The notes below the pieces were generated by a model that worked only from the letters and a program-made list of their open reading frames with translations, was not told the DNA's origin and made no database searches. DNA of 64,000 bases from the NCBI GenBank assembly GCA_022496205.1, contig WTXD01000009.1, positions 62,001 through 126,000 on the forward strand, given 5' to 3'. The position numbers and the translations under genes were made by a program. Of this stretch, positions 1 through 12,860 are shown in pieces. Position 1 is the first letter of the stretch. Every line of letters begins with the position of its first letter. Source of the DNA: Gloeopeniophorella convolvens (taxonomy: Eukaryota > Basidiomycota > Agaricomycetes > Russulales).

Positions 1-1169
1 CAGCATTTCATTGCGAACAACATGTTTACTCGGAGGACATCTCACAGATCTGGTATTGTAGAGAGACACAGCGATGATTTGGAGCACGCTCGGCACTGCA
101 GCTGACTCCCAGGTAGAGACGATGATGTGATTCAGCGCCTTGTCCAGATTGTCGAGCCCGGTTCGCGAGTGCCACAGCCAGACCATCACTGAATTGCAAG
201 TCAGACAACGCATACCTTGGAATAGAAGTACGCACAAATGGACGTAATTGTGACATCTAGGACTTGGAAATGGTTAGATCAATGCAAAGGGATGTGGGGA
301 TGTTATAGGACAAGGGCTCACCCAGTGAGCCGAAGATCCAATAGTTGAAAGAAAATTTAATCTGGAAAACTCGTCTGAGTGGGCCGCTGTCGAACATCGC
401 AGCCTGAGCTCACCGGGAAAGAGCGTTGCATTCTCAACAGCTACAACAACGTGGGTGAGCAGAAGCAATAGACCGGCTCGTGCGCACTCACGCTGTCACT
501 CTCAATTCCGTGCTTCGAGCCCTCGCCTAGTTCGATGGCCTGCATTCCGTGAGCCGGCTGCGACGTGACAACCAGTCGGAGTGCGCACCAAGAACAGGTT
601 AGCCACGAAGAGGGTGACGAGCAAGATTGTCAGCGGCACGATCACCCATCTCCGTTCCTTCGTGACCTGCATGAGAGTGAGACGGAAGTCCACTTAGCAT
701 ACCGTGCACTCACATACCTTCCAGCATCTTCGGAGCAGCGAAACTTCGCAGACAGTGCATATCAGGCCGTTCAGGAAGAGGTCGGCCCAGTCGAGTGGGC
801 TGGTAGACTGAACATTGGGTGCTACCGTTAGCGATGCGGGGCAGTGGACAGGAAAGCAACGCCATTTTACCCAGTGTTCGAGGTATATTAGGATATACCA
901 TATTTTATACGCATTGAGTATGGTCTGTAACCTTTGAGCATGGCGTTCAGGCGAGCTTCGTCAAAGAGTCAAGATGGCATCACTCACGTCGAAAGACCAA
1001 GCAACGTCGACACATACGACTTCATGCGCATCGTGTCGTTGAGAGGGCACTCGAAGTACCGCGCAGTCTGCGCAAAGATGACGCCCTGGCAGAGTGCCTG
1101 CAAGATGCCCTCAATGAGGATAGGCCCATTCGTAGGCACGTCGGTCTGGGCTGCCAGAGTGATATCCAT
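1..1169 (-). CDS. DUF6534-like seven-helix membrane protein (3' end off window)
   Basis: Start ATG at 1167-1169, opening MDITLAAQTDVPTNGPILIE, the usual N-terminus of the mushroom-expanded DUF6534 family. Exon 1 is 988-1169. After a 56-nt intron, exon 2 (718-931) encodes the LQTILNAYKIWYILI helix. After a 51-nt intron, exon 3 (up to 666) encodes a strong TM segment (VIVPLTILLVTLFVANLF). Further exons follow, with DVTITSICAYFYSK near 195-240 and HSRTGLDNLDKALNHIIVST near 90-160; SRTG followed by an amphipathic helix is a hallmark of the family. Exon borders below about 640 are not fully resolved and the stop lies beyond base 1. No biochemical role is established for this family. The assignment rests on pattern recognition of helices and motif order. 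Confidence 0.7.
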
Positions 1170-1958
1170 CGCACTGCAGTGGAGCGTTGCGCTGTCGAGA
1201 GAACGGGCGAGGGAGGTAGTACGATGCATCATCATGAGCACGCCGTTTCCGTTTGGGCTGACCCGCTGGTCTGAGATGGCTACTGGTCGGATATGCAACG
1301 CGGCGCTCACTCGGCCCGTGCGGTCTGAATCCTGTCGCATGCCCCGAGCTCAGTGCAGCTCGTCAACAGCTGAGTGACAGAGACGCGTCTAGATGCACCC
1401 AGGCAGGAAGCACGAGCGCTTCCGCACCCGTATCGCGCAGGAGTTGCCACGGGGCAGGGCACACGGGCACCGACACTTGCCGCTTCGGCGGAGAGCCAGT
1501 GGGATCTTCAGCTTGTCGCTTCGCGCCTTTCGTCAATCCGCAGCCTGGACTGCCTAGCGCGCTAGCGGAGCCTCGGCCACCGGTGCAAGGCCTTCCAAAG
1601 CGCGCGACACGTTGCACGTTTCCGGGCCGCCCGAGCGAAAACATCTGACAGAGCAGAGAAAAAAGAAAATATGCAATTATGAAGCAACGGTATTAGTATG
1701 CCGCTCTGGATATGCGGCGCTTTTTCTCGCTATGGACTTGGTGCGTGATTTGATGTTGGTGCTGTACCTGCGTTCGGGGCAGGTTGATGAGCGGTGCTGC
1801 GACTTGTCGATAAAGAGCGAGCACCGCGAACGACGTCGAGCCTTTCGCGCGTGCGGCGGCGGGCCGTCGGGATTTCGGCTTCGGCCGCCGACGAGCGTAG
1901 CGGCCGAGTGACAACGTGATTACTGCCGGCGCCAGCGCCCGCGCGCCCGATCGCAGAT
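1170..1958. other. Intergenic, no gene seen
   Basis: This stretch holds the upstream region of the DUF6534-like gene and the 3' side of the coiled-coil gene. Several short open frames are present on both strands, but none shows a domain, conserved pattern or consistent splice context. Confidence 0.5.
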
Positions 1959-2941
1959 TTAGATCTCGTCCAGTAGATCTGCAGCCAAGTTGGCCGTGAC
2001 GTTCTCCGTGTGAAACGACCAGTCGAAGGTGTTCGACTGCGGACTGCGGGCAGTGTGGCGCGTGGGGAAGGCTTGGAGCGGCGTGGGCGGCGTGGTGCAT
2101 CCAATGTGTGCGTCCGAGTTCTGGGGTGCATCCATCACGATGTCCATTGGTATTGGCTGGGTGGGAGGAAAGGTGATGGGCTGGAGATTGGAAGGCAATG
2201 TGGGGATGTTCATTGAAGAATTGAAGCACATCGGAGCCGCATAAGTAAATGGTGAGGTGTGTAGGGTGGTGGTATCAACATCGACATCTGCAGTGATCGG
2301 TGTTGGTGATGGCACGCCTCGGGTGTGATTCATTTGGTCTTCAGTGGACTGTGTGCCTCCCTATTTCGCCCAGTTAAGACACACACACAAATTAAGAGGT
2401 TCCATACATACCAGGTCAGGGTCATCTGGATAGCATAGATCCAAATCCATCTCAGATGGCCCGGATGGACCGAGGGTGACTGGGGTACACGCGGCTTCCC
2501 GCTGCTCACGTTCTCGCATAAGGCTGATCTCTTGTTCCAACGATGCAACGTGATTACTCAAACTGCCAATGTGTTGCTGAGCTTCCCCTTCCTTGTCGCA
2601 AAGCCGCTTCAATAAGCCTTTGTTCGTCCTTTGCAGCTCGTTATTGCTGCGCGACGATTCGGCGAGCTCGTGCCGAAGCTTCGCGATGGTCGTAGCCTGG
2701 GCTTTCACTTGACGCTCCGCCTCTGCCAACCGCCTCGGCATGTCAAAAGACAGACCAAGTTCCTTGAGGATAGGCACCAAATGCCGCTGCAGGACCCTGT
2801 GAGTATGGTCCCGAAGCTCGTCGGCGCTGTGCGCTCGCACGCTGCGCAGTAGCATCGATCAGTGAGTCGAGGCTGGATGTAGAATAGAGCTGCTCACTCG
2901 GACTGCGATGCGAGAGGCTCGGAGGCGTTTGCCTGGGACAT
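1959..2941 (-). CDS. Coiled-coil protein, function unknown
   Basis: Join of 2898-2941, 2412-2841 and 1959-2348 gives 287 aa in frame, with introns of 56 and 63 nt. Start ATG at 2939-2941 (MSQANASEPLASQSD). Residues about 35-130 are charged and heptad-like (LAEAERQVKAQATTIAKLRH and following, then LSNHVASLEQEISLMRERE), predicting a parallel coiled coil. The second half is Pro/Thr-rich and probably disordered, ending NVTANLAADLLDEI. No catalytic motif is visible. I do not recognise the family; a structural or adaptor role would be a guess. Confidence 0.75.
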
Positions 2942-3361
2942 ACGGTGGTTGAAAGGAATCACCGTCTAAACATGAGTCAGTAATGTGGCCGCGACGGCGA
3001 CTCGTGGGTGCAACGATCTTCGGATGTCAAATGAAATCTAGCGGCACATCCGACATATTGACAAGCGCCTGTGGTGCTCTGTCGGTTACCCTCTGTGGCC
3101 CGCCGCTCGTGTGACATGGTGTGTAGATGGGCCAAACCCCAAAGTAGAACCGAGTACTCTCTCCGGTGTGCGATATTTTGAACGTGATTGGATTGCGAGG
3201 GTGAAGTACAGGCGAAGAACGCGAGTGTATGAGTCCGACCGACAGCGAGTAACGTACCAGGTAAATATGCGAAACATTGAGCACAAGCATAAAAGGTGTC
3301 TCCAGAAGATGCACAAGTGTGTCCGTAAATTCAAACCCTGGAAAGATCCTCCTTTCCGTAA
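2942..3361. other. Intergenic, no gene seen
   Basis: Upstream of the coiled-coil gene and downstream of the PPxY membrane protein. A 112-codon minus-strand open frame (3027-3365) overlaps the stop of the upstream gene and has no recognisable feature; it is probably 3' UTR. Confidence 0.4.
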
Positions 3362-4010
3362 TCATGGCGGCTGATGTGTTCTAAGAGATTCGTATGAAGG
3401 TGCCCGCTCGTACGGGGGCGGAGGCGGTACTGCCAAGGACTGGCGCTGGTGCTGATCCGCAGTCACAGCATACTCGGCCATTTCGCGCACGAGCTGAGCC
3501 CGTTCCGCAGCAGTGAGCTCTGTGCTTGGTCGAGGCATACGACCGAAGGCGATAGCTCGCCGCGTGAACAGTGCAAGGAGGATAAATCCGACGACGCTAC
3601 CGACGACGGCAAGGATGATGGGCAACAAGTTCTTGTGCGACGGCCTGTGCGGAGGTGCCAACGGGGGTCGGTGGGGGATGGGGCGAGGTGAGGTCGAGCC
3701 TTCAGTCGGTGATGTGGTCTGGGGAGCAAAGGGGTGGGTGGAGTGGATTGATTGCGAGAGATTGTGATGAGTGGGACGAAGGGGGGGAGGGTGTGGAGGT
3801 ACGGCTTCGTGTGTATGGCTCGAGGTAAGGGAATGTGTTGATGAGGGGTCATCTTCCGTAGACGCTGTCGCAGGTAAAGGCGCGACAGGACTGGCGTATT
3901 GCAAAATGAAGTGTCAGTTGGGCGTCGTCGATAGCGGGAAATCGCGCGGCAACTCACGTGGCGAGGATGGCTAGCGAAAGAATGCAAACGCAGGAATGAA
4001 AGATGCGCAT
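3362..4010 (-). CDS. Single-pass membrane protein with signal peptide and PPxY tail
   Basis: Join of 3958-4010 and 3891-free 3362-3890 gives 193 aa; the intron is 67 nt (3891-3957). Exon 1 encodes a clear signal peptide (MRIFHSCVCILSLAILAT). A Pro/Ser/Thr/His-rich extracellular part of about 80 residues follows, then one TM helix (LLPIILAVVGSVVGFILLAL) with a basic stop-transfer end (TRR). The cytoplasmic tail of about 65 residues contains VPPPPPYERAPSYES. PPPPY fits the PPxY ligand of WW domains such as those of the Rsp5/NEDD4 ubiquitin ligase. No enzymatic domain is visible. A type I membrane topology is inferred. Function unknown; a surface sensor or ligase adaptor is possible. Confidence 0.8.
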
Positions 4011-4617
4011 GTGACGGAATGATGGGCGAACGCGCAGGAGAGGATGCGACTGGGTAAGAGATAGTTATGGGTACACGGGGGGATGATGAGGTCAAGAACC
4101 TGAGGAGGAGTGCGAGAAAGAAACAGCCGTACCAAGCTCATGCGACAAGCAAGATAAAAATACCACCGCGTACATATCAAAATGGACAGGGCAGCCTTTC
4201 AGGGTTGTAGTAGTGTACGGACAACGATGCCCGTGCTAGAACGCGTCGAGAACGTGAAGCAAGGGTGGTCGACGCGAGCTTGACGGGCGCGAGCATAGGG
4301 CGGGGAGCGTGTCCAAGTGTTAGGAATGGGAGCACTGGGCTTGGCCCATGGGACTTGTTGCGCTGTTGGCGGGGTCAGCAGAGATGTGCCTGCATTGCTG
4401 ACCGAGACGGGGTGAGTCATGCGCTGAGCGTGAGATCGCCCGGGATTATCCAATCAATCTTGCCCCGGGTTTCATAAGCTTGCATAAGCTCGGACATCAT
4501 CTCTACAGTACTGAGCCTCCGTCGCTCCGGTCTCACCTTGGTCCTTTAAATTTCACCTCGACCCATGATATCCACGTCCTCCATCTTCCCCACGTCCTCC
4601 GTCCTATCTTGCGAGCC
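4011..4617. other. Divergent intergenic region between membrane protein and RIB1
   Basis: No gene is supported here. It must carry both promoters. A TATA-like TTTAAATTT sits about 70 bp before the chosen RIB1 start at 4618, which argues against the in-frame upstream ATG at 4480. Confidence 0.5.
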
Positions 4618-6036
4618 ATGCCCTCTCTCCTCACCCGCACTGCAGATGGCCTCCAACTCGACCCCGACGCTGCTCTTCTCGAAGCGCTCACCGCCCCCAC
4701 TTTAACTTTGAAGAAGGACAGCTTCCGACGACGGGATGCCGAGCTCGATCCGCTCCTCCTCGCTGCCGCGGCTGCCTCAGGCCCACACGCTACCCGCAAT
4801 CACTACACCCACGACTTCTTTCCCGGCGTCGCCCTCCCCAGGGCCGAAGGTGCCTGGGACTGGTCAAAGTGGGACGGCGAGCATCTCGGCACCGTTCAGA
4901 ACGGAAAGCGTCTCGTCTATGCTAGCAGACAGGGCCCTCGGAGCCTGCGCACGCAGGAGGGTAAGGAGAACGCCACCGTCGACACGGAGTTAGTGCGTCC
5001 TCTGTCCTCGACCAACATTCCCACATGCCGGCGGGAAAGGGCTCTCTCGCGCTCCGTCGCCATCCCGTCTTCTGCTCCAACCCCGCAATTGACTCCCTCT
5101 CCGGCAAAAGTCACATGCATGGCCCGCACTCGGATACCCACCCCTCACGGCATGGCATTCCTCCATCTATACCATAACAATCGAGACAACAAGGAGCACC
5201 TCGCTATCGTCGTCGACCCCGCTCAGTTTTCCGAGGGCAATCTACCGATATCCGCCCCCTCAATTCGTAGCCGCTCACTTGATGCAGTCTGGAGCGATTC
5301 GGAGACAGAGATGGACCGCATAACGCGCGGTGCATACGTGGGGCGCCTCTCACCCAAGTCCCAAACAGCGTCATCCCCAGATCACCACCAAGAAACACAG
5401 GCTTTCGATGCGATTCCTTCCCCTTTAGTGCGCATCCACTCGGAGTGCTTCACCGGCGAGACCATCGGCAGCATGCGCTGCGATTGCGGCGAGCAGCTTG
5501 ACGAGGCCATCCGGCTCATGTCACAGCCCATCACGATACCCTCTGCGACGCCCCTCGAGCCCCCGACGGTCATTCCAGGACGTGGCGTGGTCATATACAT
5601 GCGCCAAGAGGGTCGCGGCATTGGGCTTCTGTCAAAGATACGAGCTTACAACCTCCAGGATCTCGGGCACGATACCGTGACCGCGAACCTGATGCTTGGG
5701 CATCAAGCGGACGAGCGCGGGTACGATGTTGCGATCGCCATCCTACAGGACCTTGGCCTGGGTTCGCGTAACGGAGAGGGCGTGCGTCTCCTGACGAACA
5801 ACCCCGACAAAGTCCGTGCGATGGAAAAGGAGGGTCTGAGGATCGCGGAGCGTGTGGCCATGGTGCCTCGGAGTTGGCAAAAGAAGCACCAGCATGAGGA
5901 GGGTGGGGAGACGGGTGAGAGGAAAGCAGGTGCGACGATGGTCGGGGGCGATGCCGTGCACGGGCCAGATCTCGAGAAGTATCTACGGACGAAGGTACTG
6001 CGGATGGGCCACATGCTGCAGCTCGACGAGGCATAG
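4618..6036 (+). CDS. RIB1: GTP cyclohydrolase II
   Basis: First committed enzyme of riboflavin synthesis, converting GTP to 2,5-diamino-6-ribosylamino-pyrimidinone 5'-phosphate, formate and pyrophosphate. The C-terminal half carries the family signature: VRIHSECFTGETIGSMRCDC gives the three zinc cysteines (C-x10-C-D-C), then VVIYMRQEGRGIGLLSKIRA and YNLQDLGHDTVTANLMLG, then LLTNNPDKVRAMEKEGL. There is no intron; 472 aa from the ATG at 4618. An in-frame ATG at 4480 would add 46 residues but lies upstream of a TATA-like element. The N-terminal region of about 170 residues (FFPGVALPRAEGAWDWSKW and nearby) is a fungal-type extension of unknown role. Divergent from the PPxY membrane protein. Confidence 0.96.
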   Translation: MPSLLTRTADGLQLDPDAALLEALTAPTLTLKKDSFRRRDAELDPLLLAAAAASGPHATRNHYTHDFFPGVALPRAEGAWDWSKWDGEHLGTVQNGKRLVYASRQGPRSLRTQEGKENATVDTELVRPLSSTNIPTCRRERALSRSVAIPSSAPTPQLTPSPAKVTCMARTRIPTPHGMAFLHLYHNNRDNKEHLAIVVDPAQFSEGNLPISAPSIRSRSLDAVWSDSETEMDRITRGAYVGRLSPKSQTASSPDHHQETQAFDAIPSPLVRIHSECFTGETIGSMRCDCGEQLDEAIRLMSQPITIPSATPLEPPTVIPGRGVVIYMRQEGRGIGLLSKIRAYNLQDLGHDTVTANLMLGHQADERGYDVAIAILQDLGLGSRNGEGVRLLTNNPDKVRAMEKEGLRIAERVAMVPRSWQKKHQHEEGGETGERKAGATMVGGDAVHGPDLEKYLRTKVLRMGHMLQLDEA

Positions 6037-6209
6037 TATTATTATTTTTGCTGAGAGGTTGTTTTCGTACACGTGTAAGGGACATAGAGCGCAGATAATT
6101 AACGAACAAGCGAGAAGATTAATATCTAATGAATGGCTAACGTTGTCCGGCTTCGCATATCCGGCTTTAGCTTCGAGCTCTGCGTTTGACCTGAACCGCT
6201 GCAGACATC

Positions 6210-8369
6210 ATGTTCGACCCCCTCGGCTCTCCCTCGGTCTCTGGCGGCTTTGGCGACATCGACTCGGCCCCGCCCTGGCCAACGACCCCTCATACCCCCA
6301 ATTCTCCGATCCCCAACCTTCGCCCCGCCCCCACGCCCGACAAGGCGCTGGAGCCCAATCCATTCGAGAAGCAGCCCCAGATATACGGCCAGCCAGACCT
6401 TGGCCTCATCTCTCCGGCCACCAATCCCACTTCGAATGGAGAACATCTTGAGAAACCAGAGCCTTACCTCAAGGTCAGGCTCACTGCCCTGGACAGGAAC
6501 CGGCGAGACATCCTTGTTCGCTTCGACGCACAGGTGCGCTGGCACGCGCTCCACGGATCCACTGGCGTCGTGACTGATCTGGAATCCGATGTGCTACATA
6601 GACGAATCTGTCCAACTTTCAGGGGACCACGTACCGCAACGTCTCGCGGTCCTATGTGGAGTTCCAGCAACTCTACGATGCCCTGACGAACAACAACCCC
6701 CAGACGATCGTCCCTGCTCTTCCGCTAGCGCAGACATCGGCGCCAACGGACGAGGAGGACGACAGATTGGTAAAGATTATGATGCAGCGGTGGTTTACGC
6801 GTGTATGCGAGGACATGATCCTCGTGTATGACGAAGAGCTCCGCTCCTTCATCGAGAGCGACTTTGGATACCAGCCTACGCCGCGACCGAGGCGAAAGGC
6901 GTCATCAGGGTTCAGTCTCATCCGGAGGCACGTCCCCGACGAAGACGAGGAGCTCCAGCGGGCCCGTTTCGAGCTCACCAAGCTCGAGGGCCAATTTTTC
7001 GACGCGGCAAAGGCACTAGACCGCGTGTCGGTAGCGCGCAAGAGTGAGTCCCATAAATAGCTCCCGCATGATTGTCGCTCATCCTCGCAGCCCTATCCGT
7101 CGCACATTCGGAGATGGGCAACAAGCTTATCAATGTTGCCACCTCCGAGGCGCACCCACCTATTGCAAATGCCCTTCGGAAATTGGGACGTACTTGGCAT
7201 ACGGTTGCAGACCTCGATCAGGCCCAGGCCATCAGTGAATGCGTGATTTTGAGTGACTCGCTGGGATACCAAGGGCTGAACGCGAGGTCGGCGAAGGAGA
7301 CGCTTCAGCAGCGCACGGCCGTCCTCGAGGAGTACCAAGCTGCCGTAAAGTCTGCTATCTCTAAGCGAAGGAACATTGAAAGACTGAAAGCCAGCTCGAA
7401 CATTCGTCCAGAGAAAGTTGACGAGGCTCTGGAAGACCTCGAAGAGGTATGTTCGCATTCGTGCCTGCGCCTACTGAGACTCACTGGAGCCCCTGAAAGG
7501 CGAACAAGTACGAGCAAATACTAGTTCGACGCGCGGATGGCATATCGCAGAACCTGCACCGAGCCTTGCAAACACACGGCCGCCTCGTGACAGACGACGT
7601 CACGACTGCGCTCATCGAGTACACTCGCTCGACAATCATGTACGACCGCCAGCTCCTGCGAGAGCTCGAGGCTCTCCGACCGGACATTACGAACGCAAAC
7701 TCCAAGGTTGTTCCAAAAGCGAACGGCGTTCCCAGGCCGATGGTCGTCCCGCCTTTGGAGGACTTCGCCAGGCCCCCCGCACCGCCTGTAGAACCAAGCC
7801 CATCCGTGATCCGCGGCCCAGTACCATCGTCAAGCATCCCACCAGCTTTCGCTTCTGGCGCGTCAGGCTTCGCCTCTGGGCGCACAAGTGTCAGCCACGC
7901 TCCCGTTCCTCCCCAGTCCCCTGGCGCGGGCTCCTCCAAATTCCCAGCCATCCCACCACAGTCACCCCGCCCGCCACTGGCGGCGCAAAGCACAGCGCCT
8001 GCCGTCGCCCCCTCGCAGGTGCGCAACAACGAGCCGCCTCTTGGAGGGCGCTTCGTCGACGGCACCAAGTCGATGTTCGTCAAGCCGCCACCGGCATCGC
8101 CGCTCAACCCGTCGGAGAGTGCGGGCTCTCTCTCTGCCGCCCCGCCGCCGCTGCCGAGCGACCCGCTCCTGGGCGCGCCGCTGATGTCGCCGGACCCCAT
8201 TCAGCGCCCCGGGACGTCGGACGGCATGCCGCGCGCCGCAGCGGGAGGCGATGTCGACCCGCTTGGCGGGCTTCGCCCCGCGTTCATGTCGGCGTCGGTC
8301 CGTGTGCAGCCGACGCGGCCGCGCCTCGACGCGCGCGAGGCGGCGAGCAAGCTTGCGAACATGTTTTGA
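6210..8369 (+). CDS. VPS17: Vps17-type PX-BAR sorting nexin (retromer)
   Basis: Join of 6210-6533, 6602-7043, 7091-7446 and 7500-8369 gives 663 aa with introns of 68, 47 and 53 nt. A disordered N-terminus precedes the PX domain (YLKVRLTALDRNRRDILVRF to FIESDFGYQP), spliced at DAQ/TNLSNFQGTTYRNVSRSY. The helical BAR-type region follows (ELTKLEGQFFDAAKALDRV, KTLSVAHSEMGNKLINVATS, IEYTRSTIMYDRQLLRELEA). The PX wording TIVPALPLAQTSAPTDEEDD matches fungal Vps17 rather than Vps5 as I remember the families. Vps17 pairs with Vps5 to tubulate endosomes for recycling to the Golgi. The last 200 residues are Pro/Ser-rich and low complexity, longer than in yeast. Confidence 0.92.
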
Positions 8370-8619
8370 GGCACGCGTAGGGTCTTGATGCTGGTTTCTG
8401 GGACGGGCGGGATTTGGGACTAGAACGCGGCAGGTGCTATGCTACACTGACCTGTATTTGCATTATATCCTCTTGCGCGCGCTGCGCTTCTTCTGTCGGA
8501 TAACTGCGGTGTTTGTCGCCCCACAAGCCATGAAAGCATGATTCTAAGATGCGATTTTGTCGAATGATATGCTACAACATGGTATGCTTCAACTTTTTCT
8601 CCGGCCTCGCACAACGCCG

Positions 8620-9980
<1,361 letters not shown>

Positions 9981-10271
9981 GTTTTACGCTGTCGTGGCAA
10001 GAAGAAAGAGACGCGAGGGAAAGAAAGCAGAAAGGCGATGGGACTGGAGTGCATCGTGCTCATCCGCTCGGCCGAAAAGCCCAGCGCCCGACGGCACAAG
10101 TCCCCATCCTAGATTAGATTGCCTCAATCGTACTCGTTATCTTATCTGAGATCTCCCTTCGCCTTCCATATCTGTACAGCGAGATCTGCAGATCTCCCAG
10201 TGTGCTCTTTCGAATTTCCTCGCCCTACTCAAAAATCGATCTGCTGTACTCTGTCCACTCTCAGCACCGAC

Positions 10272-11855
10272 ATGGCATCATCTTCTTCAAGTGCAGCGTG
10301 CAGGAACATCGTCCTTGATGCTGGGCCACTCCTTATGCTTTCCCCGCTTCGGGGGTTGGCAGAGACATACTACACGGTCCCCCAAGTCCTGGACGAATTG
10401 AAGGACAAACGGGCAAGGGAGCACTTCGAGAAGCTAGGGCTTGTCGCGGGGGTCAATGTGAAAGTGCAGTCTCCTGACCCTGCATCACTTGCTCATGGTG
10501 CGTAGTCGCTCATCCAGCTGCGTCGGTGTCGCTAAACTCCCAGTACAGTGATACAGTTTGCAAAGAAGACAGGAGACTACTCCGTTTTGTCGCTTGCAGA
10601 CTTGAGCGTTATTGCGCTCACATATTCCTTGGAGAGGGCTGAAAAAGAGAGGGCCGTACAAGCGCCTGCCGAGCAGGTGCGCCAATTTACGCCTTGCTCT
10701 CAAGGTTGTCGCCATTGACCAACCCTAGCCCAATCCATCAACGGGTGATATCCCGTCCGAGGCTGCGGATCCGAAACCTATAGACGATATCGCGCCTGAG
10801 GAGCTTGCGAGTGAGGAGGTCCAGGAAGATGAGATCATTGAAGAGCCACCAGAATCTCCAACCGAGGAAGGCGGTGCCCACGATGCTCCAGAAGATAGCG
10901 AATTTTTGGAACGACTAGAGGTCGAGCTCGTCCCTCTGAATGGGGAGCCTGGTCAACCAGGGACAGTGCCTTCTGAGGCAAAGGATACTCCTCCATCGCC
11001 AGACGCCGACCCAACCCCCGCCGCACCGTCATCCTTCACTCCACCTCCATTATACGACGACCCAGCTGGCGACGACGATGGCGAAGGCGAATGGATCACA
11101 CCAGAAAACGCCTCTGCGCACAAAGCGCGGGCGCTCGGTCTCACGCCGTCTGAAGGTAGATCGAAGAAAAACAAAGCGAAGGAGGTCATCCCCGTCGGAT
11201 GCATGACGGCAGACTTTGCGATGCAGAACGTATTGCTGCAGCTGGACCTCAGCCTCGTCGGAATGGAGGGGAAAAGGATCCAGAAGGTGAAGACGTGGGT
11301 GTTGCGCTGCCATGCGTGCTTCAAGTACGTCTACTGGCTATGCATCGCTTCCCTCGCTCATGTCTGTGCAGAATCTGTAAGGACTCTACCAAGAAGTTCT
11401 GTCCGTCGTGCGGAAACCCCACACTGCTTCGCACATCCGTGACCATATCGTCTCCGTCCGCCTCTGCCGATGCGCCCGCCATGCAAATCCATCTCAAGAA
11501 GAACTTCCAATACCGCACACGGGGCACCATCTATTCTATCCCAGCACCTAAGTCCGGCTCTGCGAAAACTGGCAGCGGGGAAGGTCTCATTCTTCGCGAG
11601 GATCAGACAGATTATATGCGCGCGATGAAGCGAGCAGAGACCCAACGGCAGAGAGACGAGAAGAAGCTGTTCAGCGGTGCGATTGCAAGTGGCGGAGATG
11701 GCAAGCTAAGCATCGGCAACTGGATGGATCCGGACTGGATTCCAGGGATCATGGCCCCGGGGTCGGGCAGGAACAGGAGTTCGAAGCGGACAGACGAGAT
11801 GCCGACCATCGGATACGGTAAGAAGAACCCCAACGAGCGCAGACGGCAGAAATGA
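10272..11855 (+). CDS. NOB1: Pre-rRNA D-site endonuclease Nob1
   Basis: Join of 10272-10497, 10549-10676, 10729-11324 and 11372-11855 gives 477 aa; introns are 51, 52 and 47 nt. It opens with the PIN nuclease domain (NIVLDAGPLLMLSPLRGLAE with the catalytic Asp; GDYSVLSLADLSVIALTYSL). A long acidic disordered linker follows, then the Nob1 zinc ribbon (LRCHACFKICKDSTKKFCPS, four Cys) with MTADFAMQNVLLQLDLSLVG before it. The C-terminus matches family ends (KKNFQYRTRGTIYSIPAPKS). Nob1 cleaves 20S pre-rRNA to 18S rRNA in the cytoplasm. Divergent from LEU2. Confidence 0.96.
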
Positions 11856-11967
11856 GGGTACTCGCCACCGCCTGTATTTGTCGCTGCTGATGTAGAGGTC
11901 GTGTGTAGGAGATAAAACGAAGCGATGTATTCATCTGTAGTACATTGATGCTTCTTGCGTGCAGATA

Positions 11968-12680
11968 TTACGAGCCCAGGCTCCTGTTCATGAAGCGCCT
12001 CTTCTGGAAGGACATCCACCACTTGCTGGGCTTGCCAGATCCATCGGCATACAGCTTCTCGACAAGTCGAGCTGCTAATTCCTGACGGACTTGCACAAGA
12101 TACTGGCGAAGATAATCTGTAACATCATGAGCAAATGGACTGGGTGCGTGTGTATGGGTAATTACCAGCATCAGCACGGCTCCCCGGTGGCGAATAGTGA
12201 GCATTGAGCGGGAAGTTGGCATCCCCGGGAATCGGGAAGTTATCCACAGCGAGGGTATTCAGGGTTTTTGACGCCTCGATCTGCGAAGGAATGGCGCGAG
12301 AAGTGCCGATCTTTGCGAGACAATCTGAAATGAAGAGGATGAGGATGATGAGAAGGCGGTCGCCGGGGCCTTTGATCTCGAAGTTGCGGAAGAGCGAATT
12401 GGCACGGAAGAGGTCTAGGGTTTCGTCGACGATGTCGCCCTGCTCGTTGCTCGCTGGAAGACGCGTCCGATGTTGGTAACGGTGACTCGATTATAGCGAG
12501 CAGGCGGGCGCGCACCTAAGACTGGGGCAGGTCCGCGCAGTCTTGTCTTGATGGGATAGATCCCGAGGTTTCCGACCTGCCGTACGTCGGGCTCCTCGTT
12601 CAGCGCAGAATGGTACGCCTGTATTCAGATCAGTATGTGCCACACGAAACCATTGGTGACGATGGCGAGCTTACGGGCAT
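11968..12680 (-). CDS. ARPC3: Arp2/3 complex subunit 3 (p21-Arc)
   Basis: Join of 12675-12680, 12516-12618, 12166-12453 and 11968-12116 gives 181 aa, the usual family length. The first coding exon is just ATGCCC, followed by a 56-nt intron. Signature stretches are RQVGNLGIYPIKTRLRGPAP, DETLDLFRANSLFRNFEIKG, LLIILILFISDCL and the C-terminal QVRQELAARLVEKLYADGSG with KPSKWWMSFQKRRFMNRSL. ARPC3 is a structural subunit of the actin-nucleating Arp2/3 complex. Acceptor choice at 12453/12454 was set by reading phase. Divergent from YVC1 over 180 bp. Confidence 0.95.
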
Positions 12681-12860
12681 GATTGTTGTGGTTCGCGACG
12701 ACGGGGAGCTGCGCTTCGCGGGCCGCGGTGGTCTGGATGCGGTCAGCTTGGCAGGGTCCCGCAACCAGGCGCTAAACGTCATCAACAGTCCTCTAATGAT
12801 CAGTAGCTCCGTTGTTCCCTCTTTCTTCTTCGTCTTCAACTCCACATTCCGGATACCACC

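Noticed and set aside
1693..2229. 178-codon minus-strand ORF
   Set aside because: Alternative frame of the coiled-coil gene's last exon running into the intergenic region; no splice or domain support.
4480..4617. Upstream 46-codon extension of GTP cyclohydrolase II
   Set aside because: The TATA-like element at about 4548 lies inside this stretch, so transcription probably begins downstream of the first ATG.
7481..8200. 239-codon minus-strand ORF
   Set aside because: Antisense of the low-complexity C-terminus of VPS17; Gly/Ala-rich with no domain.
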